Counted from the first letter of the stretch, positions 42,938 to 52,135 are shown. The stretch: 64,000 nt of DNA from Anaerolineales bacterium (GCA_026129255.1 JAHCIJ010000002.1:251799-315798), one strand, 5' to 3'. Numbers and translations: made by a program. Notes: a model not told the origin generated them from the sequence alone.

Positions 42938-44071
42938 CTACTCCCCCCAACGCAGATCACGGCCAAAATCCACCAGCACTTGCAGCGGGCGGCCGTCGCT
43001 GTGCGCCAGCACGATCGGCCCGGCGCTGCCGGTGGCGTTCTGCACCACCAGCGCCAGACTGCCGTCCGCCGCCCACAGCGCCTCACGGATGCTGAAGGCA
43101 TCCGCCCGCACCTGGCTGCGGCTGCCGGCGCCATCCGCTGCGGAGCGCACCATGTACAGCGGCAAGTCGCTTTCCGGCACGTCTACGGAGCTGGCGTAGA
43201 AGTATTGCAGATCGCCATTGGGCAGCTGCAGCGGCCAAGCCACAAAGTGATAGGCCTCGCCTGTGTGAGCTTCGATCAGCGGCGCGGCATCTCCTGAAGA
43301 TGCGTCAAAGCGCCACAGCCCCGGCTCCACCAGCCCCAGCGCCGGGCTGGCCAGCAATACGCTGGCGCTGTCCGGCGTCCAGGCCGCCTGGCAGCACAGC
43401 ACGGCCTCACCCTGCAGGCGGGTGAAGCGGTTTGTGCTGGCATCCCAAATGCCCAGGCTGCTGCCTTGCGGGCTGGCGATGGAGATCAGTAGCTGCAACC
43501 CGGATGGCGCCCACGCCACCGGGCTGTACAGCTCAACTGGAATGATCGTTTCGCCATCACTTTCAACAATATTTTCAAGCACACGCAGCGCAGTGCCGCT
43601 GGCGAGGTCGAACAGCCACAGGCCACCCTGGGCGTAGGCCAGCGTGGCGCCATTGGGCGCCAGGCGCGGAGCGCGCACGGCCTCCAGATAGGCAAACTCC
43701 AGGCTGGCAGAGTCGGCACTGGCGTTGTCTACCAAAATTTGCGCGGCCGTATCCACGCGGTGCAAAAAGATGCGGTTCTGGATGCGATACACCAGCGTGC
43801 CATTGGAGGCGACATCAAATTCGTCGATGGCCCGGTTCACCTGTGTCATTTGTTGCAGCGAGACGCCATCGGCAGCCAGCCGCCACACGGCGGCCGTGCC
43901 CTCACGCTCGCTCAGAAAATACAGCGCGTGCGGCAGCAGGCGCGGCGCCTCAGTGGGCGGGGCAGAGGGGCTGGGCTCCAGCGGCGGCATGGTGGCCGCC
44001 ATCTGCGGGCTGGTGGGGTAGGTGCAAGCCACCAGGCTGAGTATTAGAAATAGAAGGGCAATTACACGCAT
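42938..44071 (-). CDS. TolB/WD40-type propeller lipoprotein
   Basis: 377 aa from the ATG at 44071, which gives a canonical lipoprotein signal (MRVIALLFLILSLVAC). An ATG at 44110 would add 13 residues. After a Pro/Ser-rich linker come propeller strands such as LYFLSEREGTAAVWRLAADG, APRLAPNGATLAYAQGGLWL, SPVAWAPSGLQLLISIAS and AAWTPDSASVLLASPALG, typical of TolB-like repeats. No catalytic motif. Probably an extracytoplasmic binding protein. Confidence 0.8.
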   Translation of the reverse strand: MRVIALLFLILSLVACTYPTSPQMAATMPPLEPSPSAPPTEAPRLLPHALYFLSEREGTAAVWRLAADGVSLQQMTQVNRAIDEFDVASNGTLVYRIQNRIFLHRVDTAAQILVDNASADSASLEFAYLEAVRAPRLAPNGATLAYAQGGLWLFDLASGTALRVLENIVESDGETIIPVELYSPVAWAPSGLQLLISIASPQGSSLGIWDASTNRFTRLQGEAVLCCQAAWTPDSASVLLASPALGLVEPGLWRFDASSGDAAPLIEAHTGEAYHFVAWPLQLPNGDLQYFYASSVDVPESDLPLYMVRSAADGAGSRSQVRADAFSIREALWAADGSLALVVQNATGSAGPIVLAHSDGRPLQVLVDFGRDLRWGE

Positions 44072-44200
44072 AAGGGAACACGCCGGTACAGTGCTTCGTT
44101 GATTAAGCATGCCTAGTTTAACAAAAGCGTGTCACAAGTGCTGGATTGCGCCATATGCTAGAATCGATGGGCATCATTCATCACCGCCCGGAGGAAAACA

Positions 44201-44671
44201 ATGAGCGCAACCACCCCAGCCGTACGCGGCATGCACTTTGAAGATTTTGAAGTAGGTCACAAGCTGGCCACCGCTGCTCGTACTGTCACCGAGACCGATA
44301 TTGTGATGTTCGCTGGCCTGACGGGCGACTTCAACCAAATTCATGTAGATGCCGAGTACAGCAAGACCACGCCTTTCGGCGCCCGCGTGGCCCACGGTCT
44401 GCTCGGCCTGTCGTTTGCCTCTGGCCTGATCGTGCAGACTGGCATCATGGAGGGCACCATCATGGCCTTCCGCGAGATCAACGAGTGGAAGTTCATCAAG
44501 CCGATCTTCATTGGCGACACGATACATGTGGAGACCGAGGTGTTGAGCACCAAGGCCCTGCCGCGCATTGGCGGCGGCTCCGTCAACTTGCAGCTGGAGC
44601 TCAAGAACCAGAACGACGAAACCCTGATGAAAGGCATCTGGACGGCGCTGTTCCTCAGCCGCCCAAGCTGA
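44201..44671 (+). CDS. MaoC-like (R)-specific enoyl hydratase
   Basis: 156 aa hot-dog fold. The hydratase-2 motif is visible: FAGLTGDFNQIHVDAEYSK with the catalytic Asp and His, followed by FGARVAHGLLGLSFASGL. It hydrates enoyl-CoA or a related thioester, in lipid or CoA metabolism. GGAGG lies upstream of the ATG, and a TAGAAT is about 34 nt upstream. The stop is 6 nt from the PBP gene, but the two are functionally unrelated. Confidence 0.92.
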   Translation: MSATTPAVRGMHFEDFEVGHKLATAARTVTETDIVMFAGLTGDFNQIHVDAEYSKTTPFGARVAHGLLGLSFASGLIVQTGIMEGTIMAFREINEWKFIKPIFIGDTIHVETEVLSTKALPRIGGGSVNLQLELKNQNDETLMKGIWTALFLSRPS

Positions 44672-44677
44672 CCTATC

Positions 44678-47600
44678 ATGCCCGGCAGTCTGCCAGACGA
44701 CCCAACCCAGCCGCCCGAGCAGCCGCGTGGGGAGGGCGCCAGCGATCGCTTCCGCCGCCTCTCGGCTACCGGCGCGCAGCCGGCTGGCGCCATGCCCGAA
44801 GGCTCACCCGAGGCGGGTGGTGACTTAAGCGATACCCAGCCCAGCCGCCCCATGCCCGCCGCGCCGGCGCCTGTGCCGCCCGATGAGGCGCCAACCATCT
44901 TTGGCGAGCCCGTGCGCGCCAGCGATTTCCCCGCCCCGCCGCCACTGGGCCAGACTCCCTCCGGGCCGCGCCCCTCTACCGACGAATTTGGTATGCCGCT
45001 GCCGCGCCGCGTGGCCGAAGTAGACCCCGAAGCGACCCGCGTCAGCCGCGCCGCCTACAGCACCGGCCCCAGCCGCCCAACCGGCGCAACCACGCGTGCT
45101 ACTGCGCCTCAAGGCGGCGGCGCCGGAGCGCGCTTCACGCAGTGGTGGCGGCGTGTAGGCCGCATGGGCTGCCTGCCGCGCGTGCTGGTGTATGGCGGTA
45201 TCGCTGGCATCCTACTGGCCATGGCCAGCCTGGCCTTCGCCTTCTACGAGTACTACACCATCGCTTCCACGCTGCCTTCGGTGGCGGATCTGCACGCGCG
45301 CAGCTCGCAGTTTGAGACCACGCGCATTTTGGATGCCAATGGCAATCTGCTCTACGAAATTCTGGATCCCAACGCCGGGCGGCGTACCTATGTGCCGCTG
45401 GAAGACATCTCCCCCTACATGCTGGCCGCCACCATCGCCACTGAGGACAAGGAGTTTTACAACCATCCCGGCTTTAACGTGATGTCGATCGCCCGCGCCT
45501 ATTTCCAAAACCGCAGCGATGGCGAGATCGTCTCCGGCGCATCCACCATCACGCAGCAATTGGCGCGCATGCTGCTCTTCTCGCCGGAGGAGGCCTCCCA
45601 GCGCACCTACTTGCGCAAAGTGCGTGAAGCCATCCTGGCGGCGGAGATCACGCGCCGCTATTCCAAAGACGAAATCCTTGAGCTGTATCTCAACGAAATT
45701 TACTTTGGCAACCTGGCCTATGGCGTAGAGGCCGCGGCGGAGACCTACTTCGGCACCACGGCCAGCGAGCTCACCCTGGCGCAGGCCTCCTTCCTGGCTG
45801 GGCTGCCCCAGTCGCCCTCGGTGTACGATGTGTACACCAATCGTGAAGCCGCCCTGGGCCGCCAGCAAACCGTGCTGCGCCTCATTTACACCTTGAGCGC
45901 CGAGGTCAATTGCATCTACGTCAGCAACAGCCCGCAGCGCGTGTGCGTCTCGCTCGACGAAGCCGCCGCGGCCGGGCTGCAAATGATGGAGTACACCTTC
46001 CATCAGCCCGGGGTCGAGATGCGCTATCCCCACTGGGTGCACTACATTCGCTTCCTGCTGGAATCACAATACGACCCGCAAACCATCTATCGCTCCGGCT
46101 TCACCGTGCACACTACGCTCGACCCTGAGCTGCAGGACATGGCGCAGCGTACGCTCAGCGAACATGTCGCCACTTTGCAGGACAAGAATGTGGGCAGCGG
46201 TGCGCTGGTCACCATCCGTCCCTCGGACGGGCACATCCTGGCCATGGTCGGCTCGGCCGATTTCTACAATGAAGAGATCGATGGCCAGATCAACATGGCC
46301 GTGTCTCCGCGCCAGCCCGGCTCTTCCATCAAGCCGCTGACTTACGCCGCCGCCTTCGAGAAAGGCTGGACCGCCTCTACGCTGATCTGGGACGTGGAGT
46401 CAGAATTCCCACCCTCCGGTTTGGCCAGCGATACGCGCCCGCCCTACATCCCGCTGAATTATGACCGCCGCTTCCACGGCCCGGTGACCGTGCGCTCAGC
46501 GCTGGCTAACTCCTACAACGTGCCCGCCGTCAAAGCGCTGGACTTTGTCGGCATCTACGACAATCCCGACACCCCGGAGGAGGAAGGCTTGGTGGCCTTC
46601 GCCCACCGTCTGGGCATCACCGACTTGCAGAGTGACCAATACGGCCTGGCGCTCACCTTGGGCGGCGGCGAGGTCAAGCTACTCGATCTCACCACCGCTT
46701 ATGCGGTATTTGCCAACCAGGGCCGCCAGGTGACCCCAGTCGCCATCACGCGCATCACAGACTTCCAGGGCAATGTCATCTTTGAAGCCGAGCAGCCCAG
46801 CGGCCAGCAGATCTTGCGTGAGGAGCATGCCTTCCTCATCAGCTCCATCCTGTCAGACAATCAAGCGCGTACGCCGATGTTCGGCAGCAACTCGCTGCTC
46901 AACCTGCCGTTCCCCGTGGCTGTAAAGACCGGTACTACGGATGACTTCCGCGACAACTGGACCATGGGCTACACCCCGGATGTTGCCATCGGCGTATGGG
47001 TGGGCAACCCGGACAACACAGAGATGGAAGGCACCAGCGGCCTGAGCGGCGCGGCGCCCATCTGGGCCGACTTTATGCAACAGGCGGTCAATTACCTCAC
47101 TGGTGGCAACTCTAGCGGTTTTGTGCGTCCCCCAGGGATCGAGGAGAAAATCGTTTGCACGCTCTCCGGTGCCGAACCTTCGCAGTACTGCCGTGACCAG
47201 CGCCGCGAATACTTTGTCGTAGACCAGCCGCCCGCCGATGCGGATAACGACCTGTGGCAGGATATTCTGGCGGATACTTGGACCGGGCTGGAATCCTCGG
47301 CTGCCTGTGGTAACCGCTTCACCGAAGAGCGCTTTGGCTTCAACGTGCAAGACCCCTGGGCGATCAAGTGGCTGACACAAACCGGCGCGGGCCGCGAGTG
47401 GGCCGAAGCGCACGGCTTTGACGACCCCATCTATTTCTCGCCGCTGCGTGAATGCCGAGACAGCGACCCGCGCCCGCTGCTGGACATCATCCTGCCCAAC
47501 AACAACGAGCACTTCAACCAGCACGAGGTGCAGGTGGTGGTGCGCGCGGACGCTACCCAGAACTTCCAACGCTACGTGTTGGAATGGGCACGCGGCACCA

Positions 47601-47887
47601 ACCCGGATGACCATGATTGGGAGCAGCTGGCAGCTGGCAACACGCCCATCCCACAGCAAGAGCGCATCTACACCCTGCGCATGGACGAGATGACGCGCGG
47701 CGCCATGTCACTACGCCTGACCATGTACAGTACGCAAGGTACGTTTGCTGAATACGAGATCGTGATCTACAACGATATGCCGGAGCCAACGGCTGTTCCG
47801 ACGGCGACGCCGACCATCACCCCCACGCCTACCTTCACGCCCACAGAAACGCCAACCAACACGCCTGAGCCCACGGCCACGCCTTAG
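44678..47887 (+). CDS. Bifunctional penicillin-binding protein 1A-like (GT51 plus transpeptidase)
   Basis: 1069 aa. An unusual long Pro-rich cytoplasmic N terminus (about 165 residues) precedes one membrane span at about 166-195. The glycosyltransferase domain has EDKEFYNHPGFN (about 255) and GASTITQQLARML (about 287). The transpeptidase domain has the SxxK Ser549 (PGSSIKPLTY), SYN at 612-614 and KTG at 750-752. A Cys-containing C-terminal region (CTLSGAEPSQYC) and an Ig-like stretch follow, ending in a TPTPTFTPTETPTNTPEP tail. It polymerises and cross-links peptidoglycan. The domain order is that of class A PBPs; the tails are unusually long. Confidence 0.95.
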   Translation: MPGSLPDDPTQPPEQPRGEGASDRFRRLSATGAQPAGAMPEGSPEAGGDLSDTQPSRPMPAAPAPVPPDEAPTIFGEPVRASDFPAPPPLGQTPSGPRPSTDEFGMPLPRRVAEVDPEATRVSRAAYSTGPSRPTGATTRATAPQGGGAGARFTQWWRRVGRMGCLPRVLVYGGIAGILLAMASLAFAFYEYYTIASTLPSVADLHARSSQFETTRILDANGNLLYEILDPNAGRRTYVPLEDISPYMLAATIATEDKEFYNHPGFNVMSIARAYFQNRSDGEIVSGASTITQQLARMLLFSPEEASQRTYLRKVREAILAAEITRRYSKDEILELYLNEIYFGNLAYGVEAAAETYFGTTASELTLAQASFLAGLPQSPSVYDVYTNREAALGRQQTVLRLIYTLSAEVNCIYVSNSPQRVCVSLDEAAAAGLQMMEYTFHQPGVEMRYPHWVHYIRFLLESQYDPQTIYRSGFTVHTTLDPELQDMAQRTLSEHVATLQDKNVGSGALVTIRPSDGHILAMVGSADFYNEEIDGQINMAVSPRQPGSSIKPLTYAAAFEKGWTASTLIWDVESEFPPSGLASDTRPPYIPLNYDRRFHGPVTVRSALANSYNVPAVKALDFVGIYDNPDTPEEEGLVAFAHRLGITDLQSDQYGLALTLGGGEVKLLDLTTAYAVFANQGRQVTPVAITRITDFQGNVIFEAEQPSGQQILREEHAFLISSILSDNQARTPMFGSNSLLNLPFPVAVKTGTTDDFRDNWTMGYTPDVAIGVWVGNPDNTEMEGTSGLSGAAPIWADFMQQAVNYLTGGNSSGFVRPPGIEEKIVCTLSGAEPSQYCRDQRREYFVVDQPPADADNDLWQDILADTWTGLESSAACGNRFTEERFGFNVQDPWAIKWLTQTGAGREWAEAHGFDDPIYFSPLRECRDSDPRPLLDIILPNNNEHFNQHEVQVVVRADATQNFQRYVLEWARGTNPDDHDWEQLAAGNTPIPQQERIYTLRMDEMTRGAMSLRLTMYSTQGTFAEYEIVIYNDMPEPTAVPTATPTITPTPTFTPTETPTNTPEPTATP

Positions 47888-47892
47888 GCTTC

Positions 47893-50148
47893 CTACAACA
47901 GTGGCGCTTGCAGCGCCTCTGTTGTCAGCGGGTCCAAGCGGGCGGCGTCCGCCACGCTGTCTGGCGTCAGCGTCTCGGCTGCCAGCAGGCGGCGCACCGC
48001 ACGGAACTTGAGGAAGCGCCAGCCGTCTTCAACGGCTTGCGCCAGCCGCGGGTCACGCCCAAGCTTGAACAGTGCCAGCGGGGCGCGGCGCCCGGGTAGC
48101 ACCACCAGGCTGTTGTGCGCCGGAGTGGTAGCTTGCAACAGCACTTCACCCAGCAGCGCCGAAGCGATCACGTAGAAATTGAACACAACCTCATCGCCGC
48201 GCAACCAGCGCAGCGGAGCCCCTTCGCCCTCGTGTACGGCATAGCCCAGGCGTTCACCTAGGTTGCGTAGTGCCGCACGCATTTCGGCCAGGTCGGCGCG
48301 GCGCTGGCGCGGCTGGTCCTCGGCGGCCAGTTGCCACAGCCCGTCTTGCTGCACGGCGTAGGAGTGCAGCACCGCCTCCAGCAGCGCCGGGTGCGGGGTC
48401 AGCAGCCCGGGGAAGATGGCGCACAGCGCTCGGTCATGCGCCAGTGTGTCTTGTGGCTGGTTGCGCAACAGGCTGCGCACCACCGCCATCTCCACACGGT
48501 CCGCTAAGGGTGTGCGTTCTGCGATGCTACGCCCGCTGGGCATGCGCCCGTCGCCAGGTGTGCTCGGCCACCACAGACCGCTCTCGGGTTGCTCAGGGTT
48601 GCCGCCATACTGCACAAAGTCACCGTGCATGGTCAATGCCGCTTCGATCTGCTTGCGCGTGTGCGTGAACACCTCGGCAGGCTCCTTGGCCTCGGCGGTC
48701 ACGCCCATCAGCGGCTGCTTGTTCAGCAAATTCAGGGCCGCGGCTTGCAAATAGTCAAACGCACTCGGCTGGCCACGGCCATTGAGCGTGAACTGCGCCG
48801 CCCGCCGCACAGCCTCCGCGGGCGGCTCGCTGGCGGCCTGGGCCGCGCCCTTGTACAGCGTCAGCTGCATTTCGGCGGCGGCATTGCGGTAGGCCATGCC
48901 GTGGATGCGCAGCCCGGCCAGGTTGGCCGCCACCGCAAAGGCGGCCTGCAGCCCGCTTTCGCTTTCCGGCAGCAGGGCCAGCACGGGGACTTTCTCCGTG
49001 ATGCGCTCGGCCACCGCCGCCAGGGCGGCGTGCAGCGCTTCCGTGTGCCAGGCGAAGTCGTAGCGTTTGCGGCGCAGCACCAGTACAAACGGCCCGATGG
49101 CTGCGCGCCCCCACAGCCAGCCCGCCCACAGCGCACACAGGGTCCAGAACGCTGGCGCCGGGCGCGGGATCGTGGTGGCTACCGCGGCCAGCGGCAGGTC
49201 TTTGATCTCGGCCGCCAGGTCACGCATGCGGCCTTCGTAGATGCACAAGCCGCCGCTCTCTGGTGGGGCTTCGGGCCACACCGTGAGCGCCACGGGCGCA
49301 TCCGCTTGCGCCCACAGCGCGATCGAGCGCTCCATCTCGAACCAGATGTTGTATTCGCGGAACTGGGGTGGGGCATTGAGCTGCTTGGGACGCAGCCGCC
49401 CGCTGGGGTGCGCCCACAGCTTGGTGGCGCGGTCGCAGGCGCTCAGCAACAGGGCGGAGAGCAGGCGCTGCTCACTCTCGTCCACATCCAGGCTGCTCAT
49501 GCGGTTGATGATGGTGATGAGCGCATAGGCGGCCCGCGGTAGGTAGGCTTGCAGCGCCTCTTCGGCGTGATGGCGGTCTGGGTCGTCTTTGGCGGCGATG
49601 CGCTCCAGGGCACGCGAGAGGGTTGGCCCGCTCATGTGGTGGGTGGCGGCGCGTGCCTGATCTTGCTCATCGCACGGGTATTCGCCTTGCGCACCGCACT
49701 GCTTGCAGTCCAGCAGTTTGGCGTACGGCGCGGCCGCCTCGCGCTCCCACAGGAATGCATCCGCTGGGATCTGCGCTTTACATGCGGGGCACTCGGTCAG
49801 ATACAGCTCCAGGATGGCTGGCTCCAGGCGCTCGTCACCGCGGCGCGCCGCGCCCAGCATGGCCAAGACTGCCGTCAGCGCTTCGGCGCTGGGCGGCTGG
49901 GCGTGCATATCGATGAGGAAGTGAGCGATGGGGTTGTTGGCCGCCACCAGCACGCGGTAGCCGGCGCGGGCCGCCGCGACTGCCCAATGCGGCGAGGCGC
50001 CAAACGGCTCCAGTACCCAGCTGCCGGGCGCGGCGTGCTGCGCCAGCCATTCGCCGGCCACGCCGCGCGGCACGGGCGGCAGGTAGCGTTCCAGCGGGCT
50101 GGGCGCGAAGCTGCCTTGGGATGGGAGATAGATGTTGGGGTCAGCCAT
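47893..50148 (-). CDS. DUF1156-like methylase homologue with degenerate catalytic motif
   Basis: 751 aa. The N terminus VLEPFGASPHWAVAAARAGY plus VLVAANNPIAHFLIDM looks like the SAM-binding strand and the D/N-NP motif of DUF1156-type adenine methylases. Two Cys pairs (CPACKAQ, CKQCG) form a zinc-ribbon-like insert, as in that family. Where those enzymes have D/TPPY followed by FW.LS..W..WL, this protein has ATTIPRPAPAFWTLCALWAG, so the catalytic NPPY is missing. It is therefore probably not an active DNA methylase. The stop lies 5 nt from the end of the convergent PBP gene. Assignment rests on motif reading alone. Confidence 0.5.
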   Translation of the reverse strand: MADPNIYLPSQGSFAPSPLERYLPPVPRGVAGEWLAQHAAPGSWVLEPFGASPHWAVAAARAGYRVLVAANNPIAHFLIDMHAQPPSAEALTAVLAMLGAARRGDERLEPAILELYLTECPACKAQIPADAFLWEREAAAPYAKLLDCKQCGAQGEYPCDEQDQARAATHHMSGPTLSRALERIAAKDDPDRHHAEEALQAYLPRAAYALITIINRMSSLDVDESEQRLLSALLLSACDRATKLWAHPSGRLRPKQLNAPPQFREYNIWFEMERSIALWAQADAPVALTVWPEAPPESGGLCIYEGRMRDLAAEIKDLPLAAVATTIPRPAPAFWTLCALWAGWLWGRAAIGPFVLVLRRKRYDFAWHTEALHAALAAVAERITEKVPVLALLPESESGLQAAFAVAANLAGLRIHGMAYRNAAAEMQLTLYKGAAQAASEPPAEAVRRAAQFTLNGRGQPSAFDYLQAAALNLLNKQPLMGVTAEAKEPAEVFTHTRKQIEAALTMHGDFVQYGGNPEQPESGLWWPSTPGDGRMPSGRSIAERTPLADRVEMAVVRSLLRNQPQDTLAHDRALCAIFPGLLTPHPALLEAVLHSYAVQQDGLWQLAAEDQPRQRRADLAEMRAALRNLGERLGYAVHEGEGAPLRWLRGDEVVFNFYVIASALLGEVLLQATTPAHNSLVVLPGRRAPLALFKLGRDPRLAQAVEDGWRFLKFRAVRRLLAAETLTPDSVADAARLDPLTTEALQAPLL

Positions 50149-50152
50149 GGAA

Positions 50153-50202
50153 AGAAACCACAGATAAACACAGATGCTGAAGGCAGATGAACACAGATGA
50201 AT
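50153..50202. repeat. ACAGAT(G/A)AACACAGAT-type repeat
   Basis: ACCACAGATAAACACAGATG is followed by GCAGATGAACACAGATGAAT, an intergenic short-period repeat just upstream of the methylase-like gene. A related CACAAAGACACAAGG cluster is at 54190-54352. The remaining 50203-50358 shows nothing recognisable. Confidence 0.65.
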
Positions 50203-50358
50203 ACATCAAGCTTTCCCCTCTGACTGCTTCGTGCGGTTTCATTGCATTATTCTCGTATCACTCCGTATGCTGCTCCGCCAAGCGGCAGGGGTTGCTGCGC
50301 AAACTCTGTGTGAGTGAAGTGGCTGTCTTGCAGTCTTTCGTCGCGGACTGGCCTTGTG

Positions 50359-50646
50359 TTACTTGCCCTCCGGGATGCGACGCGATTTAATATCCTGCTC
50401 TATACGCTCCTGCAAATAGATCTTAATCAGTGATTGATAAGGAACGTCACGCTCGTTGGCCAGTTGGCGCAGTGTATCCAGTAGGGTTTCTGGAAGGCGC
50501 AATGAGATGGACTTTGTAGACGGCTTGAGTTTGGGAAACAAAACGCGTTCAGCCTTTTTCCAATCCAGATAATCAGCTGAATCGTGCTCGCTCCAAAACT
50601 GGCGTTCCTCATCCTCGTTCTTGAACTTAGGAATTGCCTTGCTCAT
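50359..50646 (-). CDS. CopG-type (ribbon-helix-helix) antitoxin
   Basis: 95 aa. FKNEDEERQFWSEHDSADYL and DWKKAERVLFPKLKPSTKSI followed by SLRLPETLLDTLRQLANERD and VPYQSLIKIYLQERIEQDI is the CopG_antitoxin pattern; the ribbon-helix-helix strand is TKSISLRLP. It overlaps the toxin gene by 20 bp (50627-50646), so translation is coupled. It should neutralise the BrnT-like toxin and, with it, bind the palindrome at 50926-50954. Toxin first, antitoxin second, as in BrnTA. Confidence 0.88.
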   Translation of the reverse strand: MSKAIPKFKNEDEERQFWSEHDSADYLDWKKAERVLFPKLKPSTKSISLRLPETLLDTLRQLANERDVPYQSLIKIYLQERIEQDIKSRRIPEGK

Positions 50647-50926
50647 AGATCTTGCGCTCCTTCCTGCTCATATCTCGGGCTGAAATAACCCGGATCTTCT
50701 TTTTTCTAACGGTAAATGCAATAAAGAGGCGCCGCCTGTTCAGCGTTTGCCCAAGTACATAGAATCTGGTTTCTTTTTGCGAATGGGCTTTGTCATCTGC
50801 CAGGATCAGGGGTAGATTGAAAAAGACCTCTTCACATTCGCTGGGCAGCACCTGGTGGGTTTGCCAGTTTTTGGCTGTGTTGCTTTCGTCCCAGCCAAAG
50901 CCTAAAACCTCAGCAAAATCAACCAT
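50627..50926 (-). CDS. brnT: BrnT-family toxin (RelE-like ribonuclease fold)
   Basis: 99 aa. FGWDESNTAKNWQTHQVLPS, the ECEEVFFNLPLILADDKAHS region, TRFYVLGQTLNRRRLFIAFT and VRKKKIRVISARDMSRKERK-IYE match BrnT from end to end, including the C-terminal IRIISAR...R.ER..Y signature. BrnT cuts mRNA when free of its antitoxin. Its ATG lies at the edge of a perfect palindrome, and TAATAT on the minus strand ends 6 nt before it, predicting a leaderless mRNA. Confidence 0.9.
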   Translation of the reverse strand: MVDFAEVLGFGWDESNTAKNWQTHQVLPSECEEVFFNLPLILADDKAHSQKETRFYVLGQTLNRRRLFIAFTVRKKKIRVISARDMSRKERKIYEQGNS

Positions 50927-50954
50927 AGGTGTATATTACTATAATATACACCTA
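50926..50954. promoter_or_regulatory. Palindromic operator of the BrnT/CopG pair
   Basis: TAGGTGTATATTA, CTA, TAATATACACCTA: perfect 13-bp arms. It covers the minus-strand -10 (TAATAT) and the first base of the toxin start codon. It also contains the stop codon of the upstream metalloenzyme gene (50952-50954). An autoregulatory site for the toxin-antitoxin complex is the natural interpretation. Confidence 0.8.
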
Positions 50955-51887
50955 CTTTGTGAGTGCTTCCTTAGGCGGGTAGAACTGCAGAATGGCCGGG
51001 GTGACGTGGCTGAGGTCTTGCAAATCAGCGCAGAACTGCTGGCGCAGCGCGGGTGCGCCGATGACCAACGCTGGCACAGGGTTGCTGGTATGCGTGCGGC
51101 GGCTGAGATCTTCCATGTTGCCGTGGTCAGAGGTGATCAGGATCAAACCCTCCTCATCCTGCCAGGCCTCTAACAAGCCGCCCATCACCCCATCAAAATG
51201 CTCCAGCAGCCTGACCGCGCCGGGGTGGTCTTGCTTGTGTCCGGCATAGTCACTCGGCCAGAATTCAAAGAAGGCCAGGTCATACGTGCGCGTGACCTCG
51301 GCCAGGCGGCGTCCGGCCTCATGCGGGGTGTGTAGCGGCGCATCGCCAAAGCCGAGCTGCGTGCGCCAGCCCTCGCCGGTAAAGTCGGCCGAGAAGCCAT
51401 CGCCATGCAGCATGTCTTCGTGCGTCTTGAGCGCAATACCGGCGCTGGTCACCGCCAGCGGGATGGCCGAGAGCAGGCGTTTGCCGCTGTCGATACCCTT
51501 GAAATACATGGGCGGGTAAGCGTTGAGTAGTGTGCTGCGGTAGCCGCGCTGGCTGAGCTGTTTGAAGAGATTGTCCTCTTGCACCACGGCGGCCACAGGC
51601 TTGTTGGGCTTGGGGCCGTAGTGCTCGCCGACGATGTGCGGTACGTTCTTGCCGGTGAGTAGGGCCGCCTGGCCGGTGGCCGATTGCGGCAGGCCGGGCA
51701 TACCCAGGTTGGCATCCAGCGCCAACAAGCTGGCGCGCTCCGTTTCTAGCGGGGCGCTGCCCGCAACCAGGCGTGCGCCGCCCAGCAGGGAGTCTATGTT
51801 GGGGGTGCGTGCGGCGGCGAAGGGATTGGTTTCGGGGTTATTGTCGCCAAAGCCAATCCCATCCATGAAAAGGAAGAGAAACTTCAT
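50952..51887 (-). CDS. Alkaline phosphatase-superfamily metalloenzyme (iPGM/phosphopentomutase-like)
   Basis: 311 aa from the ATG at 51887, with GGGAG upstream. It begins MKFLFLFMDGIGFGD with the first metal Asp, has the nucleophile region LPQSATGQAALLTGKN, and the C-terminal metal sites SDYAGHKQDH and LITSDHGNMED, as in cofactor-independent phosphoglycerate mutase and phosphopentomutase (metalloenzyme family). The cap is shorter than in iPGM, so it may be a phosphodiesterase or mutase of another substrate. Its stop is inside the toxin operator, so read-through into the toxin pair is possible. Confidence 0.85.
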   Translation of the reverse strand: MKFLFLFMDGIGFGDNNPETNPFAAARTPNIDSLLGGARLVAGSAPLETERASLLALDANLGMPGLPQSATGQAALLTGKNVPHIVGEHYGPKPNKPVAAVVQEDNLFKQLSQRGYRSTLLNAYPPMYFKGIDSGKRLLSAIPLAVTSAGIALKTHEDMLHGDGFSADFTGEGWRTQLGFGDAPLHTPHEAGRRLAEVTRTYDLAFFEFWPSDYAGHKQDHPGAVRLLEHFDGVMGGLLEAWQDEEGLILITSDHGNMEDLSRRTHTSNPVPALVIGAPALRQQFCADLQDLSHVTPAILQFYPPKEALTK

Positions 51888-51997
51888 TAGTGGCTCCCGC
51901 CGTGGAGTTCTGTGCTCGGCGCAAGCCGAGTAAGAACTCCAACGCGTCGGCGGTCTTTGCCGACGCAACCGTCCATGAAAAGAAAGAGGAAGTGCAT
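51887..51997 (-). pseudogene. Short upstream frame repeating the metalloenzyme N terminus
   Basis: 36 codons. It starts MHFLFLFMDGCVGK, a second copy of the MKFLFLFMDG start, and ends with TAA overlapping the start of the real gene (TAATG). The body is interrupted by the 37-nt hairpin repeat at 51904-51940. Most likely a leftover of a local duplication; it might still act as an upstream ORF. Confidence 0.5.
51904..51940. repeat. 37-nt hairpin repeat
   Basis: GGAGTTC...CTCGGCGCAAGCCGAG...GAACTCC. Same length and plan as the hairpins at 30407 and 60360, with different but complementary stem bases. Confidence 0.8.
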
Positions 51998-52084
51998 GCG
52001 AGGATTTTACTCCGCACTTCCACAGACAAAGAAGCTATTGCGTGTGCATCCCGTGCGCAGCCAGGGATCCTTGAAGCGTGTGCT

Positions 52085-52135
52085 GTCATTGCGAGGAGTA
52101 GACGCTGCGCAGCAGCGGCAACGGACGAAGCAATC
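52085..52135. repeat. GTCATTGCGAG...GAAGCAATC interspersed repeat
   Basis: Starts GTCATTGCGAGGAG, internal GCTGCGCAGC palindrome, ends GACGAAGCAATC. Member of the family at 9965. The rest of 51998-52320 holds no gene; a GGAGCC...GGCTCC hairpin lies near 52215. Confidence 0.8.
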
